The notes: generated from the sequence alone by a model not told the origin. Shown: positions 50,514 through 60,481, counted from the first letter of the stretch. The stretch: DNA of 64,000 bases from Streptomyces sp. NP160 (GCF_006335115.1 NZ_VDMJ01000006.1:1-64000); one strand, 5' to 3'. Made by a program: numbers and translations.

Positions 50514-52085
50514 TCACGCCCGGTGCTGCATCTTGATGCGGTTTGTCAGCTCCGTGACCTCGTTGTAGGTCTGCCGGCGCTCCGCCAGCTGCTCGCGCAC
50601 CTTGCGGTTGGCGTGCATGACGGTGGTGTGGTCGCGGCCGCCGAACGCCTGCCCGATCTTGGGGAGGCTGAGCTCGGTGAGCTCCCGGCACAGGTACATC
50701 GCCACCTGCCGGGCGTTCACCACCGAGCGGGAGCGAGCGGGCCCGCAGAGGTCCTCGATGGTCACCTTGTAGTAGTCGGCCGTCTGGGCCATCACCGTCG
50801 CCAGGGAGATCTGCGCGGTCTCCCCGGTCAGCAGGTCCTTGAGGACGACCTCCGCCAGCGCCAGGTCCACGTCGGCGCGGTTGAGGTTGGCGAAGGCGGT
50901 GACGCGGATGAGCGCACCCTCCAGCTCGCGGATGTTGGTGGAGATCTGCGAGCCGATGAACTCCAGCACCTCGTAGGGCACCGAGATCCGGTCCGTGATG
51001 GCCTTCTTGGACAGGATTGCGATGCGCGTCTCCAGGTCCGGCGGCTGCACGTCGGTGGTCAGGCCCCACTCGAACCTCGACCGCATCCGCTCCTCGAACC
51101 CGAAGAGGTTCTTGGGCGGCTGGTCGGAGGTGATGATCACCTGCTTGTTGGCGTTGTGCAGCACGTTGAAGGTGTGGAAGAACTCCTCCTGCGTCTGCAC
51201 CTTGTTGGACAGGAACTGGATGTCGTCCACGAGCAGGAAGTCGACGTCGCGGTAGCGCCGCAGGAACGAGTTCTTCTGGTCGTCGCGGATCGAGTTGATG
51301 AAGTCGTTGGTGAACTCCTCGGAGTTCACGTAGCGCACCTTCACGCCCTGGTAGAGGTGCTGGGCGTAGTGGCCGATCGCGTGCAGCAGGTGCGTCTTGC
51401 CGAGCCCGGAGGGCCCGTAGACGAACAGGGGGTTGTACGCCTTGGCCGGCGCCTCGGCCACCGCCACGGCGGCCGCGTGGGCGAACCGGTTGGACGAGCC
51501 GATGACGAAGGTGTCGAAGGTGTACTTGGGGTTCAGGCGCGCCGGCTCGGCGTCCCTGCGCGACTGCTCCCCGCGGCGGCTGCGGGGCACCTGCGGAGGA
51601 CGGCTCACGCCGAACAGCGCCCCGTCCTCGCCGGTGGCGAGCAGCTCGGCGCCGTCCTCGGCGTCGTCCTCGGTCCCGTCGGCCCGGTCGGCCCGGTCGG
51701 CCCGGTCGGGGTCGTCGCCGGACGGGGCGCCGTCCGCGCCCGCGGCGCCGCCGCGGGGCGAGGGCACCTGCCCGTCGGAGGGCGTCGCCGGGCGCGGCGC
51801 CTCCAGGGGCGGGGCGTCGGTCAGGCTGCTGTCCACGGCGACCGCGACGCGGACCTCCCGGCCCAGGCGCTCCGACAGCGCGGCCGCGACGGGCTCGCGC
51901 AGCCGCTGCTCGATCATCTCCTTGGTGAGCTCGTTGGGCACCGAGAGCAGCACCATGTCGTTGAGCAGGCCCAGGGGGCGCGTCAGGCGGAGGAAGGCGA
52001 GCTGCTGCCGCGAGATGCGGGCGTCGGCACCCAGCGCGGCGATGACGCCCGGCCAGGCCGAGGGGAGGTCCTGCTGTTCGGCCAC
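50514..52085 (-). CDS. dnaA: Chromosomal replication initiator DnaA
   Basis: A 523-residue initiator. Domain I is ~1-85. Domain II (~86-185) is a long Asp/Gly/Ala-rich linker. Domain III is an AAA+ module with Walker [13 protein letters not shown] and Walker [10 protein letters not shown], and domain IV has the DNA-binding signature [16 protein letters not shown]. The GTG at 52085 is preceded by GGGAGGGTGGGTCG and gives the usual N-terminal length; the open frame extends upstream through the promoter. DnaA boxes just upstream indicate autoregulation. Confidence 0.97.
   Translation of the reverse strand: MAEQQDLPSAWPGVIAALGADARISRQQLAFLRLTRPLGLLNDMVLLSVPNELTKEMIEQRLREPVAAALSERLGREVRVAVAVDSSLTDAPPLEAPRPATPSDGQVPSPRGGAAGADGAPSGDDPDRADRADRADGTEDDAEDGAELLATGEDGALFGVSRPPQVPRSRRGEQSRRDAEPARLNPKYTFDTFVIGSSNRFAHAAAVAVAEAPAKAYNPLFVYGPSGLGKTHLLHAIGHYAQHLYQGVKVRYVNSEEFTNDFINSIRDDQKNSFLRRYRDVDFLLVDDIQFLSNKVQTQEEFFHTFNVLHNANKQVIITSDQPPKNLFGFEERMRSRFEWGLTTDVQPPDLETRIAILSKKAITDRISVPYEVLEFIGSQISTNIRELEGALIRVTAFANLNRADVDLALAEVVLKDLLTGETAQISLATVMAQTADYYKVTIEDLCGPARSRSVVNARQVAMYLCRELTELSLPKIGQAFGGRDHTTVMHANRKVREQLAERRQTYNEVTELTNRIKMQHRA
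51678..51704 (-). repeat. Three tandem 9-bp repeats within dnaA domain II
   Basis: The unit GTCGGCCCG is repeated three times exactly, with a partial fourth copy to 51709. On the coding strand it encodes repeated Asp-Arg-Ala in the disordered linker of DnaA. Such in-frame repeats can change length by slippage without harming the domains. Confidence 0.85.
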
Positions 52086-52124
52086 CGACCCACCCTCCCA
52101 CGCCCGCACGAGGGGTCGCGCACG

Positions 52125-52157
52125 TCGTCCACAGGGTTGTCCACAGGCTGTGGACGG
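52125..52157 (-). promoter_or_regulatory. Cluster of three DnaA boxes in the dnaA leader
   Basis: TCGTCCACA (52125-52133), TTGTCCACA (52137-52145, exact consensus) and, inverted, TGTGGACGG (52149-52157) lie 40-72 bases upstream of the dnaA start and downstream of its predicted promoter. This is the expected arrangement for DnaA autorepression. Confidence 0.85.
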
Positions 52158-52216
52158 AGGTGGGGACGTCGACCGGTCGGGAGGCGGCACTGCCGGCCCC
52201 GGAGCGGGAGCGCACG

Positions 52217-52246
52217 ACGCTAGCGGCACGGTCTCGCCGGGCACAA
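52217..52246 (-). promoter_or_regulatory. Predicted dnaA promoter
   Basis: On the minus strand TTGTGC (52241-52246) and TAGCGT (52217-52222) are separated by 18 bases, a plausible -35/-10 pair about 130 bases upstream of dnaA. It lies in the 409-base gap 52086-52494 between divergent dnaA and rpmH, which holds no supported gene. Confidence 0.5.
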
Positions 52247-52303
52247 GGCGGCACGCCGGAGCGGGTGCGGGACCACCCGCGGCCTGCTGCCGACGCGGCA
52301 GGT

Positions 52304-52333
52304 TTGACCCGTCAGCCTCCGCGCCCCTACCGT
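52304..52333 (+). promoter_or_regulatory. Predicted rpmH promoter
   Basis: TTGACC (52304-52309) and TACCGT (52328-52333) with an 18-base spacer form a good sigma-70-type promoter reading toward rpmH, leaving a leader of roughly 150 bases. Confidence 0.55.
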
Positions 52334-52494
52334 GGAGCGGTTGCGGCAGGCGTTCGAGCGTCCGCTGGTGCCCTCCAGACCACTGCGGTCGGGGCCCGCG
52401 GACCTCGGCCCGGCCGCTCGGTGCGACCGGGCTCAGCAGAGCGCCGGGTCGCCCGCGACAGCGAGCTGATCAGCGACGTGATGGAGTGACGGGC

Positions 52495-52632
52495 GTGAGC
52501 AAGCGGACCTTCCAGCCGAACAACCGGCGCCGGGCCAAGGTGCACGGCTTCCGCCTGCGCATGCGCACCCGCGCCGGCCGCGCCATCCTCGCCGCGCGGC
52601 GCTCCAAGGGCCGCGCCCAGCTGTCCGCCTGA
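52495..52632 (+). CDS. rpmH: 50S ribosomal protein L34
   Basis: A 45-residue, highly basic ribosomal protein of full family length: [18 protein letters not shown] then [15 protein letters not shown]. The GTG at 52495 is set by the universal N-terminus. It heads the rpmH-rnpA-yidD-yidC-jag-rsmG-parA-parB run, divergent from dnaA. Confidence 0.97.
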   Translation: MSKRTFQPNNRRRAKVHGFRLRMRTRAGRAILAARRSKGRAQLSA

Positions 52633-52661
52633 GACCAGCGGCCCCCCGGGCCCGCTGCCTC

Positions 52662-53027
52662 GTGCTCCCCGCGCCGCACCGCCTGCGCCGCCCCGCCGAC
52701 TTCTCGGCGGTCGTGCGGCGCGGGCGGCGCGCCGGCCGGCGCCACCTGGTGCTGCACCTCCTCGAGCCCACGGGCCCTGAGGAGGCGGCAGCTCCGGTGC
52801 GCGTCGGCTTCGTCGTGTCCAAGGCCGTCGGCGGCTCGGTGGTGCGCAATCGCGTCGAGCGCAGGCTGCGCCACCTCGTGGCGGCCCAGCTGGGAGCGCT
52901 GCCCCCCGGGGCCCGAGCGGTGGTGAGGGCCAACCCGGCCGCCGCCGCTGCCAGGAGCGACGTCCTCGGACGCGACCTCGCCTCGGCGGTGCGCAAGCTG
53001 GTGCCCGAGGTCGGGGAGGTGCCGTGA
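52662..53027 (+). CDS. rnpA: Ribonuclease P protein component
   Basis: A 121-residue protein cofactor of RNase P, which trims tRNA 5' leaders. It starts [21 protein letters not shown] and contains the RNR signature in [16 protein letters not shown]. Start GTG at 52662, 29 bases after rpmH; the stop overlaps yidD by four bases. Confidence 0.96.
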   Translation: MLPAPHRLRRPADFSAVVRRGRRAGRRHLVLHLLEPTGPEEAAAPVRVGFVVSKAVGGSVVRNRVERRLRHLVAAQLGALPPGARAVVRANPAAAAARSDVLGRDLASAVRKLVPEVGEVP

Positions 53028-53416
53028 GCGGCCTCCGGCGCGTCCTCGGTGCCCTCGACCGCGCCCTGGCCGCCGTCCTGGTGGTGCTCGTGCGGGCCTA
53101 CCAGCTGCTCGTCTCGCCCCTGCTGGGACCGGTGTGCCGGTATGCGCCGTCGTGCTCCTCCTACGGCGCCACCGCGCTGCGGCGCCACGGAGCCGTGCGG
53201 GGGACCTGGCTGACGGCCCGCCGCCTGGCGCGCTGCCACCCGTGGGCGGCCGGCGGCTGGGACCCGGTGCCCGCACCCGCGCCCGAGAGCGGTGCCAGAG
53301 CCACCGGGCGCAGGCCCCACACTGGTGGGGGCGCGCCAGGCGACCACCCGCTCGCACGCCCGCAGGACCACCACGACCACGGGGCCTCCCGTCCCCAGCC
53401 CGTGAGGACGAGATGA
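53024..53416 (+). CDS. yidD: Membrane protein insertion efficiency factor YidD
   Basis: A 130-residue protein. The core (~1-85) has an amphipathic N-terminus, [31 protein letters not shown] and [16 protein letters not shown] with the conserved cysteines. The last ~45 residues are a His/Pro/Gly-rich extension not seen in standard ~75-85-residue YidD. GTG at 53024; the stop overlaps the yidC ATG by four bases. Confidence 0.94.
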   Translation: MSGLRRVLGALDRALAAVLVVLVRAYQLLVSPLLGPVCRYAPSCSSYGATALRRHGAVRGTWLTARRLARCHPWAAGGWDPVPAPAPESGARATGRRPHTGGGAPGDHPLARPQDHHDHGASRPQPVRTR

Positions 53417-54384
53417 ACTTCTTCGAGAGCCTGATCTACCCGCTCGAGTGGGTGGTGGCCTGGATCATGGTCGGCGCCCACGCCGGCCTGACGGCCCTGG
53501 GCATGCCGGAGACCAGCGGCTGGACCTGGTCGCTGTCCATCGTGGCCCTCGTGGTGATCATCCGCATCGTGCTGATCCCGCTCTTCGTCAAGCAGATCAA
53601 GGCCAGTCGCGGCATGGCCCTGCTGCAGCCGGAGATGCGCAAGATCCAGCAGAAGTACAAGGGGAAGTCCGACCCGGCCAGCCGCGAGGCGATGAGCCGG
53701 GAGACCATGGAGCTGTACCGCTCCCACGGCACGAACCCCTTCTCCTCGTGCCTGCCGATCCTGCTCCAGGCGCCGATCTTCTTCGCCCTGTTCCGGGTGC
53801 TGAACTACGGCATCCGCAACGAGGAGGGCGTAGGCCCGCTCACTGGCGTGCTGGCCAGGCAGGCCGCGGAGTCGACCATCTTCGGCGCGCGCCTCACGGA
53901 CACCTTCCTGGGCAGCCCCGACCTCAACGTCAAGATCCTCACCGCGGTGCTGATCGTGGCCATGAGCCTCACGACCTTCACCACCCAGCGCCAGCTGATG
54001 ATCAAGAACATGCCCGCCTCCGCGCTGGACAACCCGTTCGCCCAGCAGCAGAAGCTGATCATGTACCTGTTCCCGATCATCTTCGCCGTCTCCGGCGTGA
54101 ACTTCCCGATCGGCGTGCTCATCTACTGGTTCACCACCAACCTGTGGACCGGCGGCCAGCAGGCCTACGTCATCCGCCGCATGCCCGCCCCCGGCTCCAA
54201 GGCCGAGGAGGCGCTGGAGGCCCGCCGCGCCCGCAAGCGCGCCCGCCGCGGTGACGCCTCCGCCGAGGTCGTCGCCGGCGAGGTCGTGCAGGAGGCCCCG
54301 CAGCGGTCCGGCCAGCGCGTCCAGCCCAAGCGCAAGGACCGCAGCCGCGGCCCCGCAGAGCCCACGCGGCGCCCCCAGAACTGA
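53413..54384 (+). CDS. yidC: Membrane protein insertase YidC
   Basis: A 323-residue YidC/Oxa1 insertase with about five membrane helices. It includes [20 protein letters not shown] with the membrane-embedded Arg, the cytoplasmic hairpin [36 protein letters not shown] and [20 protein letters not shown]. It lacks the periplasmic domain of Gram-negative YidC. The C-terminal 70 residues are a basic tail that can contact ribosomes. ATG at 53413. Confidence 0.96.
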   Translation: MNFFESLIYPLEWVVAWIMVGAHAGLTALGMPETSGWTWSLSIVALVVIIRIVLIPLFVKQIKASRGMALLQPEMRKIQQKYKGKSDPASREAMSRETMELYRSHGTNPFSSCLPILLQAPIFFALFRVLNYGIRNEEGVGPLTGVLARQAAESTIFGARLTDTFLGSPDLNVKILTAVLIVAMSLTTFTTQRQLMIKNMPASALDNPFAQQQKLIMYLFPIIFAVSGVNFPIGVLIYWFTTNLWTGGQQAYVIRRMPAPGSKAEEALEARRARKRARRGDASAEVVAGEVVQEAPQRSGQRVQPKRKDRSRGPAEPTRRPQN

Positions 54385-54413
54385 ACCGCCCACCTGACGA
54401 CGAGGAGGCCGTG

Positions 54414-55031
54414 GTGAGCACCGAGCAGGCCACGCACGAGGTCCCCACCAGCACCACCGACGACGACACCGGCTCCGCGACGGCACCGGAGGCCGCCGCC
54501 GGCGGGGCCCCCGGTGCCGAGGGCGGCGACGCGGTGGGCGGCGAGCGCCGCAGCCGCCTCGAGCGGCTCGAGGAGGAGGGTGAGGTCGCCGCCGACTACC
54601 TCGAGGAGCTCCTCGACATCGCCGACCTCGACGGCGACATCGACATCGACGTCGAGGACGGCCGCGCGGCCGTCTCCGTGGTCGCCGAGGGCAGCGACGC
54701 CATCGCCCTGCGCCGCCTGGCGGGTCCGCGCGGCGAGGTGCTCGAGGCCCTGCAGGACCTGACGCGGCTCGCGGTGCAGGCCCGCACCGGCGAGCGCAGC
54801 CGCCTCATGCTCGACGTGGCCGGGCACCGCGCCCGCCGCCGCGAGGAGCTGCAGCAGCTGGCCGCCCGCGCTGTGGCCGAGGTGCAGCGGGACGGGGCGC
54901 CGGTCGCCCTCGAGCCGATGAACCCCTTCGAGCGCAAGGTCGTGCACGACGCCGTCGCGGCGGCCGGCCTGGTCAGCGACTCCGAAGGCGAGGAGCCGCA
55001 CCGCCGCGTGGTGGTCTCCCCCACCGCCTGA
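54414..55031 (+). CDS. jag: Jag/KhpB-like KH-R3H RNA-binding protein
   Basis: About 205 residues. The N-terminal ~45 are acidic and disordered, and no Jag_N domain is visible. A KH domain spans ~62-125, with GPRGEVLEALQDLTRLAV as the GxxG loop. A C-terminal R3H domain contains MNPFERKVVHDAV with the Arg-x3-His pattern. It binds RNA and is a KhpA partner in other bacteria. Two consecutive GTG codons occur; I chose 54414 because GGAGG lies five bases before it, but 54411 is possible. Confidence 0.92.
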   Translation: MSTEQATHEVPTSTTDDDTGSATAPEAAAGGAPGAEGGDAVGGERRSRLERLEEEGEVAADYLEELLDIADLDGDIDIDVEDGRAAVSVVAEGSDAIALRRLAGPRGEVLEALQDLTRLAVQARTGERSRLMLDVAGHRARRREELQQLAARAVAEVQRDGAPVALEPMNPFERKVVHDAVAAAGLVSDSEGEEPHRRVVVSPTA

Positions 55032-55032
55032 C

Positions 55033-55839
55033 GTGACCGCCGAGCACGACCTGCCGGCCGTCCAGGACGGGCGGCTCCGTGAGCCGCCCGACCTCGCGGT
55101 GGCGGTCAGGACCGTCTTCGGCAGCGACGAGGACGACGACGGCGCGGACGGCGTCGACCTCGCGCGCCGGTACGCCGGCCACCTGGCCACCACGGCCGTG
55201 GAGCGCGGCCTGGTCGGCCCGCGCGAGGTGCCCCGGCTGTGGGAGCGGCACGTCCTGAACTGCGCCGTCGTCGGGGAGCTGCTGCCCCCGGCCGCCCTCG
55301 TGGTGGACGTCGGCAGCGGTGCGGGACTGCCCGGGCTGTGCCTGGCGCTGGCGCGTCCTGATGCCACGGTCGTGCTGGTGGAGCCCCTGGAGCGCAGGGC
55401 GACGTGGCTGGTCGAGGTGGTGGAGGACCTCGGCATCGGTCGTCGCGTCCGGGTGGTGCGCGCACGCGCCGAGGAGGTCGCCCCCGGGCGTCCCGGCGCC
55501 CTGCCGGCAGCCGACGTGGTGACCGCTCGTGCCGTCGCGCCGCTGGACCGCCTCGCGGGCTGGTGCCTGCCCCTGGCCCGTCGCGGGGGGCAGCTCCTGG
55601 CGCTGAAGGGACGCAGCGCCGCGGAGGAGGTCGAGGCCGCGCGGTCCGCTCTGGCGCGCCTGGGTGGCCTCGACCCGCGGGTGCTGAAGGTGGGGACAGG
55701 GCTCGTCCCGGTCCCGACGACCGTCGTGAGCGTTACTGTGGGTGCCGCCCCTCACCCGGTCGGGGGTGCGCGAGGCGGAGAGGACGTCGGTGGTCGATCA
55801 CGAGCGGCGCGGCAGCGCGCGCGGAAGCCACGTGGCTGA
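55033..55839 (+). CDS. rsmG: 16S rRNA (guanine-N7) methyltransferase RsmG
   Basis: A 268-residue SAM-dependent enzyme that methylates G527 of 16S rRNA; its loss gives low-level streptomycin resistance. The SAM loop is VVDVGSGAGLPGLCLALARP (near residue 90), followed by VVLVEPLERRATWL and ADVVTARAVAPLDRLAGW. The GTG at 55033 is one base after the jag stop. The 3' end overlaps the start of parA by about 50 bases in another frame, unless parA starts at 55832. Confidence 0.95.
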   Translation: MTAEHDLPAVQDGRLREPPDLAVAVRTVFGSDEDDDGADGVDLARRYAGHLATTAVERGLVGPREVPRLWERHVLNCAVVGELLPPAALVVDVGSGAGLPGLCLALARPDATVVLVEPLERRATWLVEVVEDLGIGRRVRVVRARAEEVAPGRPGALPAADVVTARAVAPLDRLAGWCLPLARRGGQLLALKGRSAAEEVEAARSALARLGGLDPRVLKVGTGLVPVPTTVVSVTVGAAPHPVGGARGGEDVGGRSRAARQRARKPRG

Positions 55840-57124
55840 GCAGCCTGCTGGAACGCCCGAGGACGAGGAGCTCGCCCGCAGGGCGCTGCTCGCCCAGGCG
55901 ATCCCGGACGCCGGCGAGGACACCCCGCTGGCGCGGCAGGCCGCCGAGGACGCGCGCCGCCGGATCCGGCTGCGGGGCCGCACGCTCCCCAAGCCGCCCC
56001 AGACCCGCGTGCTGACGGTCGCCAACCAGAAGGGCGGCGTCGGCAAGACCACGAGCGCCGTGAACCTGGCGGCAGCGCTCGCGCAGTGCGGCCTGCAGGT
56101 GCTCGTCCTCGACGTCGACCCCCAGGGCAACGCGTCCACCGCGCTCGGCGTGGCCCACGAGGACCGCACCCCCGGGACCTACGAGGTGCTGGTCGAGGGC
56201 CTGTCGCTGTCGGAGGCCGTGCGCCAGTGCCCCGACGTGCGGGGCCTGGAGGTCTGCCCGGCCAGCATCGACCTGGCCGGTGCCGAGATGGAGCTGGCCA
56301 CCGAGCCCGACATGGTGGCTCGCGTCTCGCTGCTGAGCCGCGCCCTGGCCGACCACGTCGCCGAGCGCGAGCAGCAGGGCCGCCCGCGCCTGGACTACGT
56401 GCTCCTCGACTGCCCCCCGAGCCTGGGCCTCATCACCCTGAACGCGCTGGTCGCGGCCCGCGAGGTGCTGATCCCCATCCAGTGCGAGTACTACGCGCTG
56501 GAGGGGCTGACCCAGCTGCGCAACAACATCGGCCTCGTGCAGCGCTCGCTCAACCCGCAGCTGGAGATCACCACGATCCTGCTGACCATGTACGACGCCC
56601 GGACCCGCCTGGCCCGCGAGGTGGCCGACGAGGTGCGCCGGGCGTTCCCCACCCGGGTGCTCGACACGACCATCCCCCGCTCGGTGCGCATCTCCGAGGC
56701 GCCCAGCCACGGGGAGACCGTCATGACGTACGACCCGGGCAACTCCGGTGCGCTGTCCTACCTGCAGGCCGCGCGCGAGCTGGTGGAGAGCCACCACGCC
56801 CGCCTGCAGGCCGCTGGACCGGCGGCCGAGCAGCCCGCCTCAGAGCCGGTGGCCGAGCAGCCCGCCCGTGAGCCCGCCGGAGAGGCGGTCGCCACGGGTG
56901 AGGAGCTCGCCCCGGTGACCGGCCACGTCGCTCCGACCGACCAGCCGACCGACCAGCCGGACGGCCGGCTGGACGGGGAGCCGGGCGAGCAGCCGCGAGA
57001 CGAGGCCGAGGAGCAGCCGGCGACGGTCGTCGACCTCCGGACAGGACCCCTCGACCTGCGCGGCTCCTGGACGCCCGACCGCAGCACCGCGAGCCGGCGC
57101 CGCGCAGCGGAGCGCCGCGCATGA
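55790..57124 (+). CDS. parA: Chromosome partitioning ATPase ParA
   Basis: About 444 residues. A 75-residue N-terminal extension is followed by the deviant Walker [17 protein letters not shown] (near 82-90), [16 protein letters not shown] and [15 protein letters not shown] (Walker B). ParA moves ParB-bound origins. After the fold ends (~345) there is a ~95-residue Glu/Pro/Ala-rich tail with repeated EQPA-like units; this is unusual, since most ParA end near 300-330 residues. Start GTG at 55790 has AGAGG upstream; GTG at 55832 is a good alternative. The stop overlaps parB by four bases. Confidence 0.94.
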   Translation: MVDHERRGSARGSHVAEQPAGTPEDEELARRALLAQAIPDAGEDTPLARQAAEDARRRIRLRGRTLPKPPQTRVLTVANQKGGVGKTTSAVNLAAALAQCGLQVLVLDVDPQGNASTALGVAHEDRTPGTYEVLVEGLSLSEAVRQCPDVRGLEVCPASIDLAGAEMELATEPDMVARVSLLSRALADHVAEREQQGRPRLDYVLLDCPPSLGLITLNALVAAREVLIPIQCEYYALEGLTQLRNNIGLVQRSLNPQLEITTILLTMYDARTRLAREVADEVRRAFPTRVLDTTIPRSVRISEAPSHGETVMTYDPGNSGALSYLQAARELVESHHARLQAAGPAAEQPASEPVAEQPAREPAGEAVATGEELAPVTGHVAPTDQPTDQPDGRLDGEPGEQPRDEAEEQPATVVDLRTGPLDLRGSWTPDRSTASRRRAAERRA

Positions 57125-58329
57125 GCGAGCGCAAGCGCGGGCTGGGGCGCGGTCTGGGCGCCCTCATCCCCGACGCCGTCTCCCCCGAGGTCACCGGGCA
57201 GCTGCGGGCCGTCGGCGCGCCCGAGCGCCCGGCGCAGCCGCAGGTCTTCGACCGCACGGACCGCCGTCCCGAGGCACCGGAGGACGACGACGCGCCCGGC
57301 GGCCCGGCGGACCCGCCCGGAGGCCGGGTGATCGACCTGCGGGACGGCGCCCCCGTGCCTCCCAGCTGGCAGGCACCCCGCCGCCCGGGGTCCCGCTCCG
57401 CCGCCAGCGACGAGGACCTGCTGCCGATCCCCGGCACCTGGTTCGCGGAGGTCCCCGTCGGGTCGGTCAGCCCCAACCCGCGCCAGCCCCGCCAGGTCTT
57501 CGACGAGGACGCGCACGCCGAGCTCGTGCACAGCGTCAAGGAGATCGGCGTCCTGCAGCCGGTGGTCGTGAGGCCGCTGCGCCGCGTCGACGGCAGCACC
57601 CCGCCGCCCGGCGAGCAGATGTCGTTCGAGCTGGTCATGGGCGAGCGGCGCTGGCGCGCCGCCGAGAGCGCCGGCCTGGCGACCGTGCCGGCCATCGTGC
57701 GCGACACCACCGACGAGGACCTGCTGCGCGACGCGCTGCTGGAGAACCTCCACCGCGCCGACCTCAACCCCCTCGAGGAGGCGGCGGCCTACCAGCAGCT
57801 CCTCGACGACTTCGGCTGCACGCACGACTCCCTGGCCCAGCGCCTGGGCCGGTCCAGGCCGCAGATCTCCAACACCATCCGCCTGCTGCGGCTCCCGCCG
57901 TCGGTCGCGCGCCGCGTGGCTGCGGGCGTCATCTCCGCCGGTCACGCCCGGGCGCTGCTCGGCTTGCCGACGTCCGACGCGATGGAGCGCCTGGCGCAGC
58001 GGATCGTGGCCGAGGGCCTCTCGGTGCGCACCACCGAGGAGCTCGTGGCCCTGGGCGGCGTCGGCACCACCCGGCCCAGCCGTCCCCAGGTGCGCGCCGC
58101 CGCCCCGGTGCTCGACGACCTCGCCGCCCGCCTGTCGGACCGCTTCGACACGCGCGTGAGCGTGGCCATGGGCGCCAAGAAGGGGCGCCTCACCGTCGAG
58201 TTCGCGACCCTGGAGGACCTCGACCGGATCCTGGGCTCCCTGGCCCCCGGCGAGTCGGGCGTGTCCCAGGCGCCCTCGGCCGGCACTGACGACGCCGAGG
58301 GCCGCTCGGGGCCCTCGGGCGTCCTCTGA
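57121..58329 (+). CDS. parB: Chromosome partitioning protein ParB
   Basis: A 402-residue CTP-dependent DNA clamp that binds parS and spreads. The N-terminus [16 protein letters not shown] is the ParA-interacting motif. The CTPase part has [19 protein letters not shown] and GERRWRAAE, followed by [20 protein letters not shown] and the helix-turn-helix [22 protein letters not shown]. The C-terminal dimerisation domain is present. The ~100-residue linker before the catalytic part is Pro/Arg-rich. ATG at 57121 overlaps the parA stop. Confidence 0.96.
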   Translation: MSERKRGLGRGLGALIPDAVSPEVTGQLRAVGAPERPAQPQVFDRTDRRPEAPEDDDAPGGPADPPGGRVIDLRDGAPVPPSWQAPRRPGSRSAASDEDLLPIPGTWFAEVPVGSVSPNPRQPRQVFDEDAHAELVHSVKEIGVLQPVVVRPLRRVDGSTPPPGEQMSFELVMGERRWRAAESAGLATVPAIVRDTTDEDLLRDALLENLHRADLNPLEEAAAYQQLLDDFGCTHDSLAQRLGRSRPQISNTIRLLRLPPSVARRVAAGVISAGHARALLGLPTSDAMERLAQRIVAEGLSVRTTEELVALGGVGTTRPSRPQVRAAAPVLDDLAARLSDRFDTRVSVAMGAKKGRLTVEFATLEDLDRILGSLAPGESGVSQAPSAGTDDAEGRSGPSGVL

Positions 58330-58348
58330 CGACGCAGGAGGCGGTGGC

Positions 58349-58987
58349 GTGTCCCGCCGCGTCGCTCCGCTGACCCTCGAAGCGCTCGCCGACCTGCCCA
58401 CGCGCTGCCGCGGCTGCGTGGCGTGGGAGCTGGACCCGGTCTCGGCGGGCCGCGCCGTCGCCGCGGGTGGCACCGCCTTCGAGAAAGAGGCGTGGCTGTC
58501 CGAGGTGCTGCTGCAGTGGGGGTCGGCCGGCCGGCTCGCCTACGTCGACGACGCCCTCGCGGGGTTCGTCACCTACGCGCCTCCGGTGCACGTCCCCCGC
58601 TCGCGCGCGTTCCCGACCTCACCGGTCAGCGGTGACGCCGTCCTGCTCATGACGGGGTGGGTGGAGCCTCGGCACCGAGGCGGCGGCATCGCCCGGATGC
58701 TCGTGCAGAGCGCGGCGAAGGACCTCACCCAGCGCGGGGTCCGCGCCGTGGAGGCGTTCGGGGCGGCGGGGGCCGAGCTGGAGGAGCAGCGCGAGGGACT
58801 CTCGGCCGACTGCATCGTCCCCGCGGCGTTCTACGAGGCGGTCGGCTTCACCGTGGTCCGGCCCCACCACCGCTACCCGCGCCTGCGGCTGGAGCTGCGG
58901 ACCGCGCTGTCCTGGCGCGAGGACGTGGAGGCGGCCCTGGAGCGCATCCTGGGCCGCGCGCGGGTCCCGGTCCTGTCCGGGGTCTGA
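58349..58987 (+). CDS. GNAT-family N-acetyltransferase
   Basis: A 212-residue acetyl-CoA-dependent transferase. The acetyl-CoA site is seen in GWVEPRHRGGGIARMLVQSAAKDLTQRG, followed by FYEAVGFTVVRPH, the C-terminal beta-bulge of GNAT enzymes. The N-terminus has CRGCVAWELDP, common in a group found next to parB in actinobacteria. The substrate is unknown. GTG at 58349 is 19 bases after parB and preceded by GGAGG. Confidence 0.88.
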   Translation: MSRRVAPLTLEALADLPTRCRGCVAWELDPVSAGRAVAAGGTAFEKEAWLSEVLLQWGSAGRLAYVDDALAGFVTYAPPVHVPRSRAFPTSPVSGDAVLLMTGWVEPRHRGGGIARMLVQSAAKDLTQRGVRAVEAFGAAGAELEEQREGLSADCIVPAAFYEAVGFTVVRPHHRYPRLRLELRTALSWREDVEAALERILGRARVPVLSGV

Positions 58988-59037
58988 CCCGGTCTCGCGC
59001 GGTCCTTAGCGGAGCGCACAGCCCCTCGCCGCTGCCG

Positions 59038-59086
59038 ACGACGACGACGGCCCCCGACCTCAGAGGTCGGGGGCTGTCGTCGTCGT
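59038..59086. terminator. Long bidirectional hairpin between the GNAT gene and trxA
   Basis: A 22-bp stem (59038-59059 with 59065-59086, one G-U position) with a loop of five bases lies between two convergent genes, seven bases from the trxA stop. It is the strongest hairpin in this part of the window and most likely ends both transcripts. Confidence 0.88.
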
Positions 59087-59093
59087 GGAGGTG

Positions 59094-59417
59094 TCAGCCG
59101 ATGAACTCGGCCAGCTCGCGCTCGAGCACGGGCTTGGGACGGGCGCCGATGATCTGCTTCACCAGCTCACCGCCCTTGTACACGTTGAGCGTGGGGATGG
59201 AGGTGATGCCGTAGGCCGCGGACGTGCGGGGGTTCTCGTCCGTGTTGACCTTGACGACGTCCAGCGCCTCGGAGTGCTCGCTGGCGATCTCCTCGATGAT
59301 CGGGGAGACCTGGCGGCACGGGCCGCACCACGGGGCCCAGAAGTCGACGAGGACGGGCTTGTCGTTCTGCAGCACCTCGGTGTCGAAGGTGGCGTCGGTG
59401 ACGGCGCGAGCGGTCAT
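59094..59417 (-). CDS. trxA: Thioredoxin
   Basis: A 107-residue cytoplasmic disulfide reductase. The redox motif is WCGPC (Cys31, Cys34) in VDFWAPWCGPC, and the cis-proline loop is ITSIPTLNVYKGG. It is of full length with no signal peptide. Reduced by TrxB from the gene upstream; 62 bases separate them, so they may be one transcript. ATG at 59417. Confidence 0.97.
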   Translation of the reverse strand: MTARAVTDATFDTEVLQNDKPVLVDFWAPWCGPCRQVSPIIEEIASEHSEALDVVKVNTDENPRTSAAYGITSIPTLNVYKGGELVKQIIGARPKPVLERELAEFIG

Positions 59418-59479
59418 GGCTGGTTCCTCTCGGTCTGCGGGTGGTGTCTGGGAGGTCTGGGGAGCGGGTGGCGGTCGGG

Positions 59480-60481
59480 TCAGCCGACGGCGGTGGCCTC
59501 GGCCACCTCTTCGGCCTCGACCGCGGCGACCCGCGGGGAGTCGGTGTCGGCGAGCGCTGCGAGGTAGCGCTCGGCGTCCAGGGCGGCGACCGTGCCGGAG
59601 GCGGCCGCGGTGATGGCCTGGCGGTACTCGTGGTCGACCACGTCGCCGCAGGCGAAGACCCCGGGCAGGTTGGTGCGCGAGGAGCGGCCCTCGACGGCGA
59701 CGTAGCCCTTGTCGTCGAGGTCCACCTGGCCGCGGAAGAGGTCGACGCGGGGCTCGTGGCCGATGGCCACGAAGACGCCCGCCACGGGGAGCTCGGACAG
59801 CTCGCCGGTGGTGGTGTCGCGCAGGCGCAGCGCGGTCACCTTGTCACCGCCGACGACGTCGTCCACCGCGCTGTTCCAGGCGTAGCGGATCTTCGGGTCG
59901 TTCTGGGCCCGGCGCTGCATGATCTTGGAGGCGCGCAGCTCGTCGCGGCGGTGCACCAGCGTCACGGAGTCCGCGAAGCGCGACAGGAAGGTCGCCTCCT
60001 CCAGCGCCGAGTCGCCGCCGCCGACCACCGCGACGTCCTTGCCCTTGAAGAAGAAGCCGTCGCAGGTGGCGCACCAGGAGACCCCGTGGCCGGACAGGCG
60101 CTTCTCGTTGGGCAGCCCCAGCTCGCGGTAGGCGGAGCCGGTGGCGAGCACCACGACGCGGGACCTGTAGGTCTCGCCGAGGCCCGTGCGGACCACCTTG
60201 ACGTCTCCGGTCAGGTCCAGCTCCACGGCGTCGTCGTAGACGACCTCCGCGCCGAAGCGCTCGGCCTGGGCCTGCATGCGCTCCATGAGCTCGGGGCCCA
60301 TGAGGCCCTCGGGGAAGCCCGGGAAGTTCTCGACCTCGGTGGTGTTCATGAGGGCGCCGCCGACCGTGACGGACCCCGCCACCACGACGGGGTGCAGGTC
60401 GGCGCGGGCGGCGTAGATGGCCGCCGTCCAGCCTGCGGGTCCCGATCCCACGATCACCAGGTCGCGGACGTCGTCGGGCAC
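59480..60481 (-). CDS. trxB: Thioredoxin reductase
   Basis: A 333-residue NADPH:thioredoxin oxidoreductase. The FAD motif is [18 protein letters not shown] (near residues 10-27), the redox pair is Cys137-Ala-Thr-Cys140 in [11 protein letters not shown], the NADPH motif is [15 protein letters not shown], and a C-terminal [14 protein letters not shown] completes FAD binding. GTG at 60481 is supported by GGGGAG upstream; the open frame before it is not homologous. Confidence 0.97.
   Translation of the reverse strand: MPDDVRDLVIVGSGPAGWTAAIYAARADLHPVVVAGSVTVGGALMNTTEVENFPGFPEGLMGPELMERMQAQAERFGAEVVYDDAVELDLTGDVKVVRTGLGETYRSRVVVLATGSAYRELGLPNEKRLSGHGVSWCATCDGFFFKGKDVAVVGGGDSALEEATFLSRFADSVTLVHRRDELRASKIMQRRAQNDPKIRYAWNSAVDDVVGGDKVTALRLRDTTTGELSELPVAGVFVAIGHEPRVDLFRGQVDLDDKGYVAVEGRSSRTNLPGVFACGDVVDHEYRQAITAAASGTVAALDAERYLAALADTDSPRVAAVEAEEVAEATAVG

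Noticed and set aside
50021..58987. parS sites near parAB
   Set aside because: I looked for TGTTTCACGTGAAACA-like palindromes around the origin and saw none by eye. They may lie outside the window; a motif scan would settle it.
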